Shown here: in pieces, positions 1 through 8,524 of the stretch
Numbering within the stretch: position 1 is the stretch's first letter
How the letters are laid out: each line of letters starts with the position of its first letter
NCBI GenBank assembly: GCA_963819645.1
Contig: CAWFWZ010000011.1
Span: 62,001 to 126,000 of the forward strand
Source: CAVVDY01 sp963819645
Lineage (GTDB): Bacteria > Acidobacteriota > Terriglobia > Terriglobales > Acidobacteriaceae
Reading direction: 5' to 3'
DNA: 64,000 bases
Notes under the pieces: generated by a model
What the model was told of the DNA's origin: nothing
Databases searched by the model: none
The model's input: only the letters and a program-made list of their open reading frames with translations
Program-made: the position numbers and the translations under genes

Positions 1-2
1 TG

Positions 3-524
3 GCGCTGGCTCTAAGCATTGGGAAGCGCTTCCCTTATCGAGACCAGCTATTGCTCCTCACTTTCGGAGTGGTTGCATTCACGATCGTGGTCCAGGGCAT
101 TACGATGAAACCGCTCGTCCGCCTGCTCGGGATCGCGAGGAACACGGACGACGACTATTCCCGCGCGCGCGTGCGCCAGGTCGCAATCGCATCTGCCATT
201 TCTGAATTGGAGTCCATGGCAACGAAACAATTGATTTCTCATCAGGTATACGCTCAATTGCGCGAAGAACTCCATGCCAGGCTGGAAAATGTGAATACAA
301 CGATCGATTCCGTTCTTGGCGACAATCTGGGCCGGCTTTCCGAGGAGTTTCAGATGGCGCGCACACGGATGAGCGGCGCGGAAAAGGGCGCGATCGAGCA
401 AGCGATGCACGACGGTTGGGTGTCAGCAGAGACTGCATCCAGGATGATCGAAGAATCTGACCGCATTCCGAACAAGGAAGGATCGGACCGCGATAGCATT
501 CCATCCACCGGAACAGCTAAATAA
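3..524 (+). CDS. Na+/H+ antiporter, CPA1 family (C-terminal part, cut by window edge)
   Basis: The reading frame enters from outside the window and ends at a TAA at 522-524, giving about 173 residues. The first 45 or so contain the last membrane segment of a CPA1 exchanger (a TFGVVAFTIVVQG stretch). The rest is a soluble, charged, helical tail. It is clearly paralogous to the complete antiporter at 15348-16907: the same TFGVVAFTI membrane motif, KPL-RLLGI, DDY--ARV and a tail ending in an AIEQA-DG--S--TA-MI pattern. The family exchanges cytosolic Na+ or K+ for external H+ in the inner membrane. Ion specificity cannot be read from this fragment. Confidence 0.88.
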   Translation, partial: ALALSIGKRFPYRDQLLLLTFGVVAFTIVVQGITMKPLVRLLGIARNTDDDYSRARVRQVAIASAISELESMATKQLISHQVYAQLREELHARLENVNTTIDSVLGDNLGRLSEEFQMARTRMSGAEKGAIEQAMHDGWVSAETASRMIEESDRIPNKEGSDRDSIPSTGTAK

Positions 525-1293
525 TCGGCCTTTATCTTTGTCTTCACGGAATGATCAACCTTCCGTCAATCCGGTCTGGGTAACGCCCGGTCGCCTTCCG
601 CGTCAACTATTGATTCGCAGGCCTCTTAACTTGCCTGTGGCTTGCTTTCACTTGCAATTGTGCAATCTCCCGAGACTTCTCCCTGGACGACGCTAAAAAC
701 CAAGGTCTCAAATTCGATCGCCGTGTCAAGGTTTACCTGAACTTTTGCGATCAGCCCATTTGGTTTCCGGCCCTTCCAAGCGACACTCAACTTTGCCTAT
801 GCCACTAGCAGACGTACGACTGCTCTTTGGGTGTGAGAGTTGCGGCACTCCTAGACTTTGGGTCTAGGCTGGTCAGGTGGATTATCAGGTGGACGAAGGG
901 GATATTGGGCGACCGCTCCAAGCCGAGCCCTACTCACATTTTACGGCTCTCTCGGCCACAAGGTGCCGCCCGCTAGCGATAACGGGTGAGCGCTTTCCGC
1001 AAGCATCGAATTTGTAACCTCAGATTTCCAATCTGAAATTCCCCTTAGACAATCTTGAATCGCCGTAAGTCCAAGATCGCCTTCGCTACATCAACACTCG
1101 CACTGATAAAGAGCATTGCGGGAGTTTCACGGCGGCGGCAACTGTGAGCATTATTGCTCAGACCTCTTCAATCCTGATTTGCTAAGGTCAAGATTTACGT
1201 GACTCACCGGCCTCCTCTGGCGACCTGCGTGTGCGAAAACATACACCATATCGAAGCCACAGAATCGCCGGGAAGATAACTGGAGGAGATCGT
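525..1293. other. Non-coding stretch, no gene recognised
   Basis: About 770 bases between the antiporter tail and a tiny frame at 1294. No frame of credible length or composition is present on either strand. A short perfect inverted repeat (CAGATT, 3-base loop, AATCTG) lies at 1021-1035. No promoter or riboswitch could be called with confidence. Confidence 0.5.
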
Positions 1294-1389
1294 ATGAGTA
1301 AAGCAATTTTCTTACTTGCAATGTGGAGTCTAGGTACGCTGTGTGTGTTCTGCGGCAGGTGGTGCGACCAACAGGGAGACTTGGTGTAG
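1294..1389 (+). CDS. Possible 31-residue hydrophobic peptide
   Basis: A strong Shine-Dalgarno (GGAGGAG at 1282-1288) lies 5 bases before an ATG. The frame codes for 31 residues: a short hydrophobic helix (AIFLLAMWSLGTLCVFC), a Cys/Trp-rich end and a TAG. It looks like the beginning of an exported protein or a membrane peptide. Single-base indels are common in this sequence, so it may be the 5' end of a longer broken gene. No family is recognised. Confidence 0.3.
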   Translation: MSKAIFLLAMWSLGTLCVFCGRWCDQQGDLV

Positions 1390-1504
1390 CTTCCTCCACT
1401 CCTGCTTTACCCTGGGTCCGCTTCCCGGCAACCAGATACGTGCCCTCAGGAGGCTGCAATGTCCGCTCGTTTCCTTCCGTGAAAGTCTGAAATCTGACGC
1501 TCTA

Positions 1505-2794
1505 ATGCCGTACGCGACTGGTTCCGTGGTCTTTCAAAAAGTGGCGCCACCAGCCCTGCTAGCTACGCGTAGCCAGCGGGCTCCGGTGCGGGTCGCCTTT
1601 ATTGGAAACCACCTCCCCAGACAGTGTGGAATTGCGACTTTTACGACAGATTTGTGTGACGCTTTTACGGTTGCCCACGGAGCAGATGGTCTGATGGTCG
1701 TCGCCGTGAATGACCCACAATCGTCATACAGCTATCATGCGCGCGTGCGATGCGAGATAACACGAGAACGACTCCTCATCCTACAAAGGAGCGGCCGACT
1801 TTCTGAATTCCAGCAACATTGACATCGTCTGCTTGCAGCACGAGTACGGGATTTTCGGAGGAAAGGCCGGCGGCCATATCTTGCGCCTGCTGCAGCACTT
1901 GAAAATGCCCGTGGTGACGACTCTTCATACGGTTCTTCGTGAGCCCGACGTCGATCAACTTATCGTGATGCAGGAAATCGCCGCGCGCTCTGATCGTCTT
2001 ATTGTCATGAGCGAGCACTCTTCTCGATTCTTGCAGAATGTATTCGGAGTTCCGCGCGAGAAGATTGATCTGATTCCCCATGGCATTCCCGATATGCCTT
2101 TTGTCGATGCGGCTTCTCACAAAGATTCCTCAACGGAGGGAAAGACGGTATTGCTCACCTTTGGCTTGTTATCTCCGAACAAGGGGTTCGAAAGTGTAAT
2201 TCGGCGTTGCCAAGCATCTTGTCCCGGCACAAGAACGTCGTCTACGTAATCGCTGGTGCCACTCATCCCCATGTCAGGCGCCGCGAGGGCGATCGATATC
2301 GGATCGAGTTGCAGGCTTTAGCTGAGAGCCTTGGCGTCAAAGAGCACGTTGTCTTCGTCAATCGGTTCGTCAGCCCTCACGAAATGGCATCGCTAGTTGG
2401 TTCGGCTGATATCTACATCACCCCGTACCGATACGAGGCACAGGCCGTTTCAGGCACGCTCGCGTATGCCATGGGCGCTGGTAAAGCGATCATCTCGACT
2501 CCCTACTGGTACGCCACCGAAGTCTTGGCGGATGGTCGCGGAGCCCTCGTTCCCTTCGATGACTCGGCCGCCATTGCAGATACTGCAACTGAGCTTCTGG
2601 ACAACGAGAATGCCCTCCAGACGATGCGAAAACGTGCCTACCTCTATGCACGGCACATGATCTGGGATCAAGTAGCACAGTCTTACATGCAATCCTTCGT
2701 ACGTGCCGGCGCTGGTCACCGGCCACCGGTTCGCGAGGCATTCCCTCTCTCAGTTGCAGCCATGAACGCCAACGGCCGATTCATAAGTGCCTGA
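1505..2794 (+). CDS. Glycosyltransferase family 4 (GT-B fold), interrupted by two frameshifts
   Basis: Three overlapping frames join into one protein of about 429 residues. The first part has the FIGNHLPRQCGIATFTTDL start of this GT4 subfamily. The middle has QHEYGIFGG, VVTTLHTVL and an IPHGIPD motif followed by LTFGLLSPNKG. The third part holds the nucleotide-sugar half with ITPYRYEAQAVSGTLAYAMGAGKAIISTPYWYA. The first break, near 1760-1775, is one extra base. The second, near 2202-2207, is one base missing from a G run (CGGCGTTG for CGGGCGTTG). Both repairs restore the family sequence. The enzyme would transfer a sugar from a nucleotide-sugar to an unknown acceptor in the cytosol. The ATG at 1505 is the nearest start, with a weak ribosome site. 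Sequencing error is likelier than decay because the flanking codons are conserved. Confidence 0.8.
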
Positions 2795-2935
2795 CCGTAT
2801 GCACCGAGCGATCCTGGAGGAAAGACACCCGGCGAACCGCACATCAACTCGCTCATTACCTTCAGAGCATCTTGTCATCAGCGATTCAGCGCCAAGAAGT
2901 CTTAGCCGGAGCCAGACGATAGTAAAGAAGAGCAT

Positions 2936-3164
2936 ATGTCAAAGACTTGGGAACACTACCATGATGCGGCTGGTCAATCATGAGCAGGCAGCCTACCACT
3001 ACAGAGAAGCAGCGAAATACAACCAGGCCGAAGAGCACGAAAAGGCTATGCATCACGCATACTTGGCTCACGGGCACAATGAACACGCAATGCACCACGA
3101 CGCCGAGGCTGCGAAACTTTATGCCGAGTACGCTGACAGCCGGTTAAAGCAATCGTCCGGGTAG
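2936..3164 (+). CDS. Small His/Ala-rich protein, one frameshift
   Basis: The ATG at 2936 begins MSKTWEHYHDAA and then falls out of frame. Removing one G at 2972-2973 joins it to VNHEQAAYHYREAAKYNQAEEHEKAMHHAYLAHGHNEHAMHHDAEAAKLY and a TAG stop, about 75 residues. The protein is amphipathic, helical and rich in His, Ala and Glu, with repeated HH/AH pairs. Small cytosolic proteins of this composition often sit next to stress genes. The histidines suggest metal binding, but that is inference. The next gene (3231) is similar in style, and Dps follows. Confidence 0.6.
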
Positions 3165-3230
3165 GAAGCTCAGAAAACCCGTGCTGTTAAGACCGGCCGA
3201 TCCACGATCTTTCACTGCGAGGAAAACACT

Positions 3231-3440
3231 ATGCCACCGCGTACCCACGAGCGCGCCGCGGAGCTTCACAATCTTGCGGCACATGCCCACGCCGCTGCCG
3301 CCACCGCCCACGGCAAAGGAGATCACCTCACCGGCCACGAACTTAGCAAGCAGGCCCATGAGCATTCCGTGAACGCTGATAAGTTGTCTGAAGAGCTCGC
3401 GAAGGAAGTAGCTATACCCAGCAAGCCTAAAGTTGGGTGA
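3231..3440 (+). CDS. Small His/Ala-rich protein (69 aa)
   Basis: ATG with a GAGGAAAAC ribosome site just upstream. The 69-residue product begins MPPRTHERAAELHNLAAHAHAAA, contains HGKGDHLTGHELSKQAHEHS and ends in a short Lys/Pro tail. It is alpha-helical with regularly placed His and Ala and has no signal peptide or membrane segment. It resembles the preceding small gene in composition and probably shares its promoter. Function is unknown. A metal- or stress-related role is suggested only by the histidines and by the Dps gene downstream. Confidence 0.65.
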   Translation: MPPRTHERAAELHNLAAHAHAAAATAHGKGDHLTGHELSKQAHEHSVNADKLSEELAKEVAIPSKPKVG

Positions 3441-3809
3441 TCGCTAAACCTGACGAACGGGCGTTGCAATCTCAGCGCTGGAAGCACGCAGAGGTGTTGT
3501 CCCGGTTTTCGCATCTTCCGGTGAGCGAGCGCTTTTGTTTGCCTCGCCGAGTGCGGCATCTTCCCTGTCGTCAGCGTGTCGGGCCCTCCGCTCGCCACTC
3601 CCCGAACCTCGATCATCGAGAGGAAGCTCCAAAATGGCAGCTTCATCCCTCTGAGCAGTTCTGCTCAGAAGAGTTTGGTCCGGAGCACTAATCTGAATCT
3701 GTCCGAGGCTAGGGATTTTGCGGCAATCAAACAAATGTCTCCGAAGAAGGCACTCTCGGAGCCCGCTAACAGCCAGATAATCCCGTGTCTCACGATAAGG
3801 GAGAGCGTA
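3441..3809. other. Leader region before dps, no gene recognised
   Basis: About 370 bases. Several short frames occur on both strands but none has a ribosome site or a recognisable composition. The frame that leads into Dps runs upstream through this region without a good start, so it is treated as untranslated. A promoter for dps should lie here, but I cannot place it. Confidence 0.4.
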
Positions 3810-4439
3810 ATGTCCTCAAAAAGAACCCAAAGCAATCCAGGCCACAGCGATTTCAACGCGCAACCTCGTTTCCACCAGAAATCGCCTGAAATACAGGCTT
3901 ACGGTACGGTAAGTCATATGTTGCCATTGGAGCTCGAAGAGCCCATCCGCCTGGAACTGACAGAACAACTCAACCAACTCCTCGCGGATACGATGACCCT
4001 CCGCGACCTCTACAAGAAGTCGCATTGGCAGACCTCGGGTCCCACCTTTTATCAGCTGCACTTGCTCTTCGACAAACATTACGGAGAGCAGGCAGAACTC
4101 GTCGACGCTATTGCCGAGCGGATTCAACTGCTTGGGGGTATCTCTATTGCGATGGCTCCTGACGTTGCCGAGACCACAAAGGTCGAGCGCGCTCCGCGCG
4201 GGCGAGAAGAAGTCCCGGTGCAACTTTCGCGGCTGCTGGATGCGCACCAAATCATAATAGGAGAAGCTCGGATTCTGGCTCGCCTTGCCTCCAAGTTGGG
4301 GGACGATGGGACCAACGATCTTGTGGTGAGCGACGTTCTTCGCGGAAACGAATTACAGGCGTGGTTTCTCAGCGAACATCTGGTCGAGATGCCTTTAGTC
4401 CATGCCGTACCGCCCTCGAAGTCAAAGTCCGCAGCTTAG
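3810..4439 (+). CDS. dps: Dps-like DNA-binding ferritin (mini-ferritin)
   Basis: 209 residues. The ATG at 3810 follows AAGGGAGAG, a good ribosome site. After a ~40-residue polar N-terminal extension comes the ferritin four-helix bundle. It carries Dps ferroxidase features: KSHWQTSGPTFYQLHLLFDKHYGEQAELVD supplies the His, Asp and Glu ligands shared across the dodecamer interface. Family members oxidise Fe(II) with peroxide, store the iron and coat DNA in starved cells. The N-terminal extension is Lys/Arg/Gln-rich, as expected for DNA binding. The length is slightly above the usual 150-190. The two small His-rich genes upstream may be co-expressed. Confidence 0.88.
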   Translation: MSSKRTQSNPGHSDFNAQPRFHQKSPEIQAYGTVSHMLPLELEEPIRLELTEQLNQLLADTMTLRDLYKKSHWQTSGPTFYQLHLLFDKHYGEQAELVDAIAERIQLLGGISIAMAPDVAETTKVERAPRGREEVPVQLSRLLDAHQIIIGEARILARLASKLGDDGTNDLVVSDVLRGNELQAWFLSEHLVEMPLVHAVPPSKSKSAA

Positions 4440-4622
4440 GATCTGGGGAAGAAATCGATGGGTTGAACATGGCTATCGGCAAACCCAGCGGAAACCATGA
4501 AGTCTACAAAGGTGATGGCTGCTGCCGTCCGGATGGGAGCCATTTGACGATGGGCAACTAAGGAATTCGCCCGTAACTGATTTTCCACCGAGTCCGTTGC
4601 GGGATAGAAAATAGGTTGAGAA

Positions 4623-4826
4623 ATGATAGAACGGAAGCTTAGCATTGCCGAGATTATACTTCTCGTCGGGACTCGCGTCGCCCTGGGCGCTGGGATCGGC
4701 CTTCTGCTTTCCAGTCGGCTAAACAACGATCAACGCAAAGCCGCCGGATGGGCCCTCGCCCTGGTCGGAGGCCTTACTACGATCCCGCTGGCAATGGATG
4801 TACTAAGCAAGAAGAATTCGGTTTAG
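4623..4826 (+). CDS. Small membrane protein, two predicted helices (67 aa)
   Basis: ATG at 4623 preceded by AGGTTGAG. 67 residues with two hydrophobic segments, roughly 9-30 (IILLVGTRVALGAGIGLLL) and 42-58 (GWALALVGGLTTIPLAMDV), separated by a charged loop (SRLNNDQRKAA), and ending in Lys-Lys-Asn. This is a small inner-membrane hairpin protein of unknown function. It stands alone between dps and the hydrogenase locus. Confidence 0.6.
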   Translation: MIERKLSIAEIILLVGTRVALGAGIGLLLSSRLNNDQRKAAGWALALVGGLTTIPLAMDVLSKKNSV

Positions 4827-4876
4827 TCCGCCTGCATCAGTAGAGTCTGTGTCCGATCGACAACGACACGGCGGGC

Positions 4877-5083
4877 CTAAGTTGGACAAGTTGAAGCAGG
4901 CTGTAAAAGAATGTCAGTACTTCCAGCCGCTCTGCTTCTGATCAGCGCGGCCCGATTTCTTATTGGCTTAAGGTTTATGGGCTGCTTTGCACGGTCGGGC
5001 ATCATTCCCTGAACAATTTTCGGGGTCACTTTGAGGAGCAGCTGATGCAGCAGACCAGTCTGTTCTCGTTTTGTTTTTAGCAT
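4877..5083 (-). CDS. Possible small basic protein (68 aa) downstream of the hydrogenase operon
   Basis: On the minus strand an ATG at 5083 follows AGGAG by 8 bases. The frame gives 68 residues rich in Lys, Arg, Leu and Gln with no membrane segment and no recognised domain. It lies about 95 bases beyond the hydrogenase protease on the same strand and could be the last cistron of that operon. Support is only the ribosome site and the position. Confidence 0.3.
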   Translation of the reverse strand: MLKTKREQTGLLHQLLLKVTPKIVQGMMPDRAKQPINLKPIRNRAALIRSRAAGSTDILLQPASTCPT

Positions 5084-5177
5084 TTGATTGCTCCTGTAGA
5101 GACCGAACGTCCTAGCGACCAGGCTCTCCCTCCGGTGCGCACACATCAATCCAACCGTCTCGGTTCGAACCAAGACG

Positions 5178-5699
5178 CTAGGGCGTACACGAGGGTTTCG
5201 CAAGCGGCAACCTGTCGTGCGCCGGCTCCTGCCACTGTCGCAACTGTGCCAGGGCTGCCTCGACTAACTGTGGAAGGGTAGCTTCCACAGCAGGGGTCAA
5301 CGATGTTCCCCAATCGGTAATAGCTGGCTGCACCCCAAGTACAACGATGTCCTGAGGCTTGGTCGAAGCGAACGCCAAAACCGCGATCAGATTGGCAACG
5401 CCCAACTGATGAACACTCCATCCGACTGATAAGCCGAGCAAATCCGTTCCTGTCATCCGCACAGGCGTCCCCGGAGCTGATCCCGAATTCACTGCGTCGA
5501 GGAACAGTACGCGGGACGCATCCGAAACATAGGGCACGAGCTCGAGGCCGAGTGTGCCGCCATCCAGAATCGTTACTCCGGTAGGCACTCGCGGATCGGA
5601 CTGCAGCAGTCGTGCGGCATGCACACCCACGCCGTCGTCGGACAGGATTGTATTGCCAACCCCTACGACCACCGTATCTGAAGAAAGTAAAGAGCGCAT
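5178..5699 (-). CDS. hyaD: [NiFe]-hydrogenase maturation endopeptidase (peptidase M52)
   Basis: 173 residues from the ATG at 5699. The N-terminus has the M52 signature VVVGVGNTILSDDGVGVHAARLL, whose Asp binds the active-site nickel. It is followed by LDGGTLGLELVPY (second acidic ligand) and SVHQLGVANLIAVL (His ligand). The enzyme clips the C-terminal peptide from the hydrogenase large subunit after nickel insertion, at the DPCxxCxxH motif. It is the last clear gene of the minus-strand hydrogenase operon, the usual place for a HyaD/HybD/HupD protease. No hyp accessory genes are in the window, so they must lie elsewhere. The symbol hyaD is by function. Confidence 0.88.
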   Translation of the reverse strand: MRSLLSSDTVVVGVGNTILSDDGVGVHAARLLQSDPRVPTGVTILDGGTLGLELVPYVSDASRVLFLDAVNSGSAPGTPVRMTGTDLLGLSVGWSVHQLGVANLIAVLAFASTKPQDIVVLGVQPAITDWGTSLTPAVEATLPQLVEAALAQLRQWQEPAHDRLPLAKPSCTP

Positions 5700-5727
5700 T
5701 TTAGCGGGAATGTCCAGCGTTATAAGC

Positions 5728-5970
5728 CTATTTTGCGGGCAACACCTCTGACAATTCTCGCGTGTCCGCAAGCGCATGCGGTCCCGCAGGCAGCCCATTG
5801 TGTTGCAACAGATAGGACAGAATATCCAGCGACTGCTGCGTCGTGTAAGCCGTGCCCTCGTATTGCGCCATTGGGCCCTTGATTTCTCCCTGCACGGTCA
5901 ACAGTTTTGCGCGTCCATACTTCTGGCCCCACGATGCGCCTTTCAGAGAGGGCCCACTGCCACCTTCCAA
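5728..5970 (-). CDS. Small unknown protein between hydrogenase large subunit and protease
   Basis: An 80-residue frame ending 28 bases before the protease start. Its C-terminal half (MAQYEGTAYTTQQSLDILSYLLQHNG, then PAGPHALADTRELSEVLPAK) looks like real protein: balanced composition, a helix-like Leu pattern and a Lys end. The N-terminal part is less convincing, and the 270 bases between it and the large subunit are open in other frames, so the gene may be longer and broken by an indel. No family is recognised. Position suggests an accessory hydrogenase protein. Confidence 0.35.
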   Translation of the reverse strand: MEGGSGPSLKGASWGQKYGRAKLLTVQGEIKGPMAQYEGTAYTTQQSLDILSYLLQHNGLPAGPHALADTRELSEVLPAK

Positions 5971-6247
5971 CTTCGTAGCGTGGGCCGCTCAGACCAAAGG
6001 TGGTGCCCCACAGCAGGACCCACCGGAGCACAAACCAAGACCCGTGTCGCTTCGGTCGACCTGGCTGTGCTTCGTCTTGGCGCGATTCCAGATGCAATCG
6101 GTCCCTTAGATACCCAATCAAAACGGATCATACATCGATTGTCGTTAGGGACCTCGCTTCAACTCGGATGGCACCGAAGCTCCTTGACCGCAAAACTCGT
6201 GACCATGACACACCCAGTGCTTCCCCGCAAATGAACCGGCTTCGCAT

Positions 6248-7978
6248 CTAGGCGCCTTTCCCCCTAGGCTCAAACTTTGTACCGGTGTAGGCCCGCCCGC
6301 GGCCGTCGACCACATGAACGGCACAGGCCAAACAGGGATCGAAGGAGTGGATCGTACGCAGAATCTCAAGCGGGCGATCGGGCTCTGCGATCGGCGTCTT
6401 AAGAAGCGCCGCCTCATAGGCACCGCGCTGCCCCTGGGCGTCTCGCGGCCCTGCATTCCATGTCGAAGGCACTACGGCCTGGTAATTCTTGATTCCTTGG
6501 TTCTCGATCTCTACCCAATGCCCCAGCGATCCCCGCGGGGCCTCAAAGAAGCCGAAACCTCGGGCAGTTTGGGGCCAGGTACTCGGCTCCCACTTCTGCC
6601 CGTCGAAAATACGCACGTTCCCAGTGGACAAGTTGTTGCCCAACTGCTCGATCCACTGCACTAACCAGCTCGTCAGCAGCTGCGTTTCAAGCGCGCGCGC
6701 CGCGATTCTTCCCAGAGTCGAAAACAGCGCCGTTGGCGGAGCATTCAGCTTGGCCAGCGTTGAGTCAACCAGCGCCTTGACTTCCGGCTGACCTGAGGCG
6801 TAGGCGACGAGGAAGCGAGCCAGAGGCCCAACTTCGATAGCCTTGTCCTGATAGCGAGGCGCTTTTAGCCAGGAATACTTCTGCTCCACCTCCAGGTATT
6901 CGTATGGAGGCTTTGGACCCGTATATTTTGGGTTAGTTTCGCCTTCGTACGGATTTAATCCAACCTGGTTGCCCTGGGGATACACGTACCAGGAACGAGC
7001 GACGTACTCGGTAATGTTTCCCGGGTCGACGGGGTAGACTTTGGAAAGGTCGCGGTTCAGGATTATCCCCCGAGGTAGCATAAAATTCGCTGGTTCCTTA
7101 ATGCTGCCTTGCGGGTAGCCGCCGTAGGACATGAAGTTTCCCAGTCCCTCACCGCGCTCGAACCAGTCACGATAGAATCCCGCAACTGCGAGCACGTCCG
7201 GAATCAACACCTGACTTACAAATGGCTGGGCGGATTTCGCTACCTGCAACAGGAAATCGATTCGCTCCAGGTTCACGGTTGCGCCGGGCTCATTCGGATC
7301 CAGCGAACTCGCCATACCTCCGACCAGAAACGTTTGCAGATGCGGGTTCTTGCCACCGAGTACGGCATGGATCCGGATGAACTCCCTCTGGAACTGGAGC
7401 GCCTCCAGATAGTGGGCAACTGCCATGAGGTTGGCCTCAGGCGGAAGATGATAAGCGGGGTGCCCCCAGTACCCGGAGCTGAAGAGGCTCAGTTGTCGGC
7501 TCGCGACCAGCGCTTTCACCCGGTCCTGCACACCTTTGAAATAAGTCGCACTCGACAGTGGCCACTCCGAAATCGATTGTGCCAACTGCGATGTCTTTGC
7601 AGGGTCCGCTTTGAGCGACGAGACAACGTCCACCCAGTCCAACGCGTGCAGATGATAGAAGTGGATCACGTGATCTTGGATCGTCTGCGTCGCGGCGATG
7701 ATATTGCGAACCAGGCGGGCATTATCGGGAACTTCGATACCGATCGCGTCCTCGACTGCATTCACCGAGGCGAGAGCGTGCACCATCGTGCAGACTCCGC
7801 AGATTCTTTGTGCCCAGATCCAGGCTTCACGCGGGTCGCGCCCCCGGAGAATCAGTTCAATGCCCCGGAACATCGTGCCGGAGCTCCATGCATCCGACAC
7901 CATGCCGCCGTCGACTTGGGCCTCGATGCGCAGGTGGCCCTCAATTCGGGTCACGGGATCTACCACAATCCGTGCCAT
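6248..7978 (-). CDS. hyaB: [NiFe]-hydrogenase large subunit (group 1, membrane-bound uptake type)
   Basis: 576 residues, intact. It starts MARIVVDPVTRIEGHLRIE, typical of group 1 large subunits. The L1 motif RICGVC is at residues 58-63, so Cys60 and Cys63 bind Ni. The L2 motif DPCLACAVH is at 547-555, so Cys549 and Cys552 are the second pair. A 21-residue tail after His555 would be removed by the protease at 5178-5699. The subunit carries the Ni-Fe(CN)2CO site, splits H2 and passes electrons to the small subunit. It is followed in the operon by the protease and preceded by a small membrane protein, a multihaem cytochrome, cytochrome b and the small subunit. The order small-cytochromes-large is less common than small-large-cytochrome b. 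The exact subgroup needs a tree. Confidence 0.95.
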   Translation of the reverse strand: MARIVVDPVTRIEGHLRIEAQVDGGMVSDAWSSGTMFRGIELILRGRDPREAWIWAQRICGVCTMVHALASVNAVEDAIGIEVPDNARLVRNIIAATQTIQDHVIHFYHLHALDWVDVVSSLKADPAKTSQLAQSISEWPLSSATYFKGVQDRVKALVASRQLSLFSSGYWGHPAYHLPPEANLMAVAHYLEALQFQREFIRIHAVLGGKNPHLQTFLVGGMASSLDPNEPGATVNLERIDFLLQVAKSAQPFVSQVLIPDVLAVAGFYRDWFERGEGLGNFMSYGGYPQGSIKEPANFMLPRGIILNRDLSKVYPVDPGNITEYVARSWYVYPQGNQVGLNPYEGETNPKYTGPKPPYEYLEVEQKYSWLKAPRYQDKAIEVGPLARFLVAYASGQPEVKALVDSTLAKLNAPPTALFSTLGRIAARALETQLLTSWLVQWIEQLGNNLSTGNVRIFDGQKWEPSTWPQTARGFGFFEAPRGSLGHWVEIENQGIKNYQAVVPSTWNAGPRDAQGQRGAYEAALLKTPIAEPDRPLEILRTIHSFDPCLACAVHVVDGRGRAYTGTKFEPRGKGA

Positions 7979-8159
7979 GCAGTCCTCCCCATTCGCGACT
8001 TTCTGGTGAGCCGTCGTCCCGGCTGGCGCGATATCGCGCTGGTGTTATCGCTCAATGTTTTCCTCAAAGACGCGCATTACCGAAGCTGACGCCCAGCGGC
8101 ACCATCCGCATCCAAGGGCAGCGCGGCCTAGAAGCCAAGCAGGCGGCGAGGCTCAACTC

Positions 8160-8369
8160 TCACTTGGCTGCTACAAGCGGCGACTCCGGCTCCCTGTCCT
8201 CTTCCAACACGTCCGTTCCCGGAGGAGGTGGGCTGCTCTTGAAGACAAAGTTGTCGAGCAAGACCAGAATGCCGAAGATCACAAACCCCCAAGCCGCACG
8301 GCTGAGGATACCGATGCCGATTGAGATCGACATGTAAGCGATGATCCTAAGAGCTCTTATCCCGTCCAT
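8160..8369 (-). CDS. Small membrane protein in the hydrogenase operon (69 aa)
   Basis: The ATG at 8369 on the minus strand follows GAGAGG. The product has an N-terminal hydrophobic region of two short helices (about 7-42, including IGIGILSRAAWGFVIFGILVLLDNFVF). An acidic, proline-rich tail follows (SSPPPPGTDVLEEDREPE). It lies between the multihaem cytochrome and the large subunit, on the same strand, and is therefore probably co-transcribed. No family is recognised. A role in anchoring or assembling the complex is only a guess from position. Confidence 0.55.
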   Translation of the reverse strand: MDGIRALRIIAYMSISIGIGILSRAAWGFVIFGILVLLDNFVFKSSPPPPGTDVLEEDREPESPLVAAK

Positions 8370-8524
8370 GTGCACCTCTCAAACTGCGCTGTTTACTGAA
8401 TTCAGTTTTCTTGACTCTCTCGCGACGGTCCGCTTGTCGCGGTGAAATTGTGCCGTTCGCACCCTGACCGCATATCCATAAGGTCGCAATTCGGCCCCTC
8501 CGCCAGGCCCAGGGCGCGCATCCC

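Noticed and set aside
525..1293. tRNA or riboswitch in the leader region
   Set aside because: No cloverleaf or aptamer core could be drawn with conserved bases.
4361..4561. 66-codon frame after dps
   Set aside because: It overlaps the dps end out of frame and lacks a start signal.
7109..8089. 326-codon plus-strand frame opposite the hydrogenase large subunit
   Set aside because: It mirrors the codon structure of the large subunit, has no ribosome site and no domain. The minus-strand gene has both catalytic motifs.
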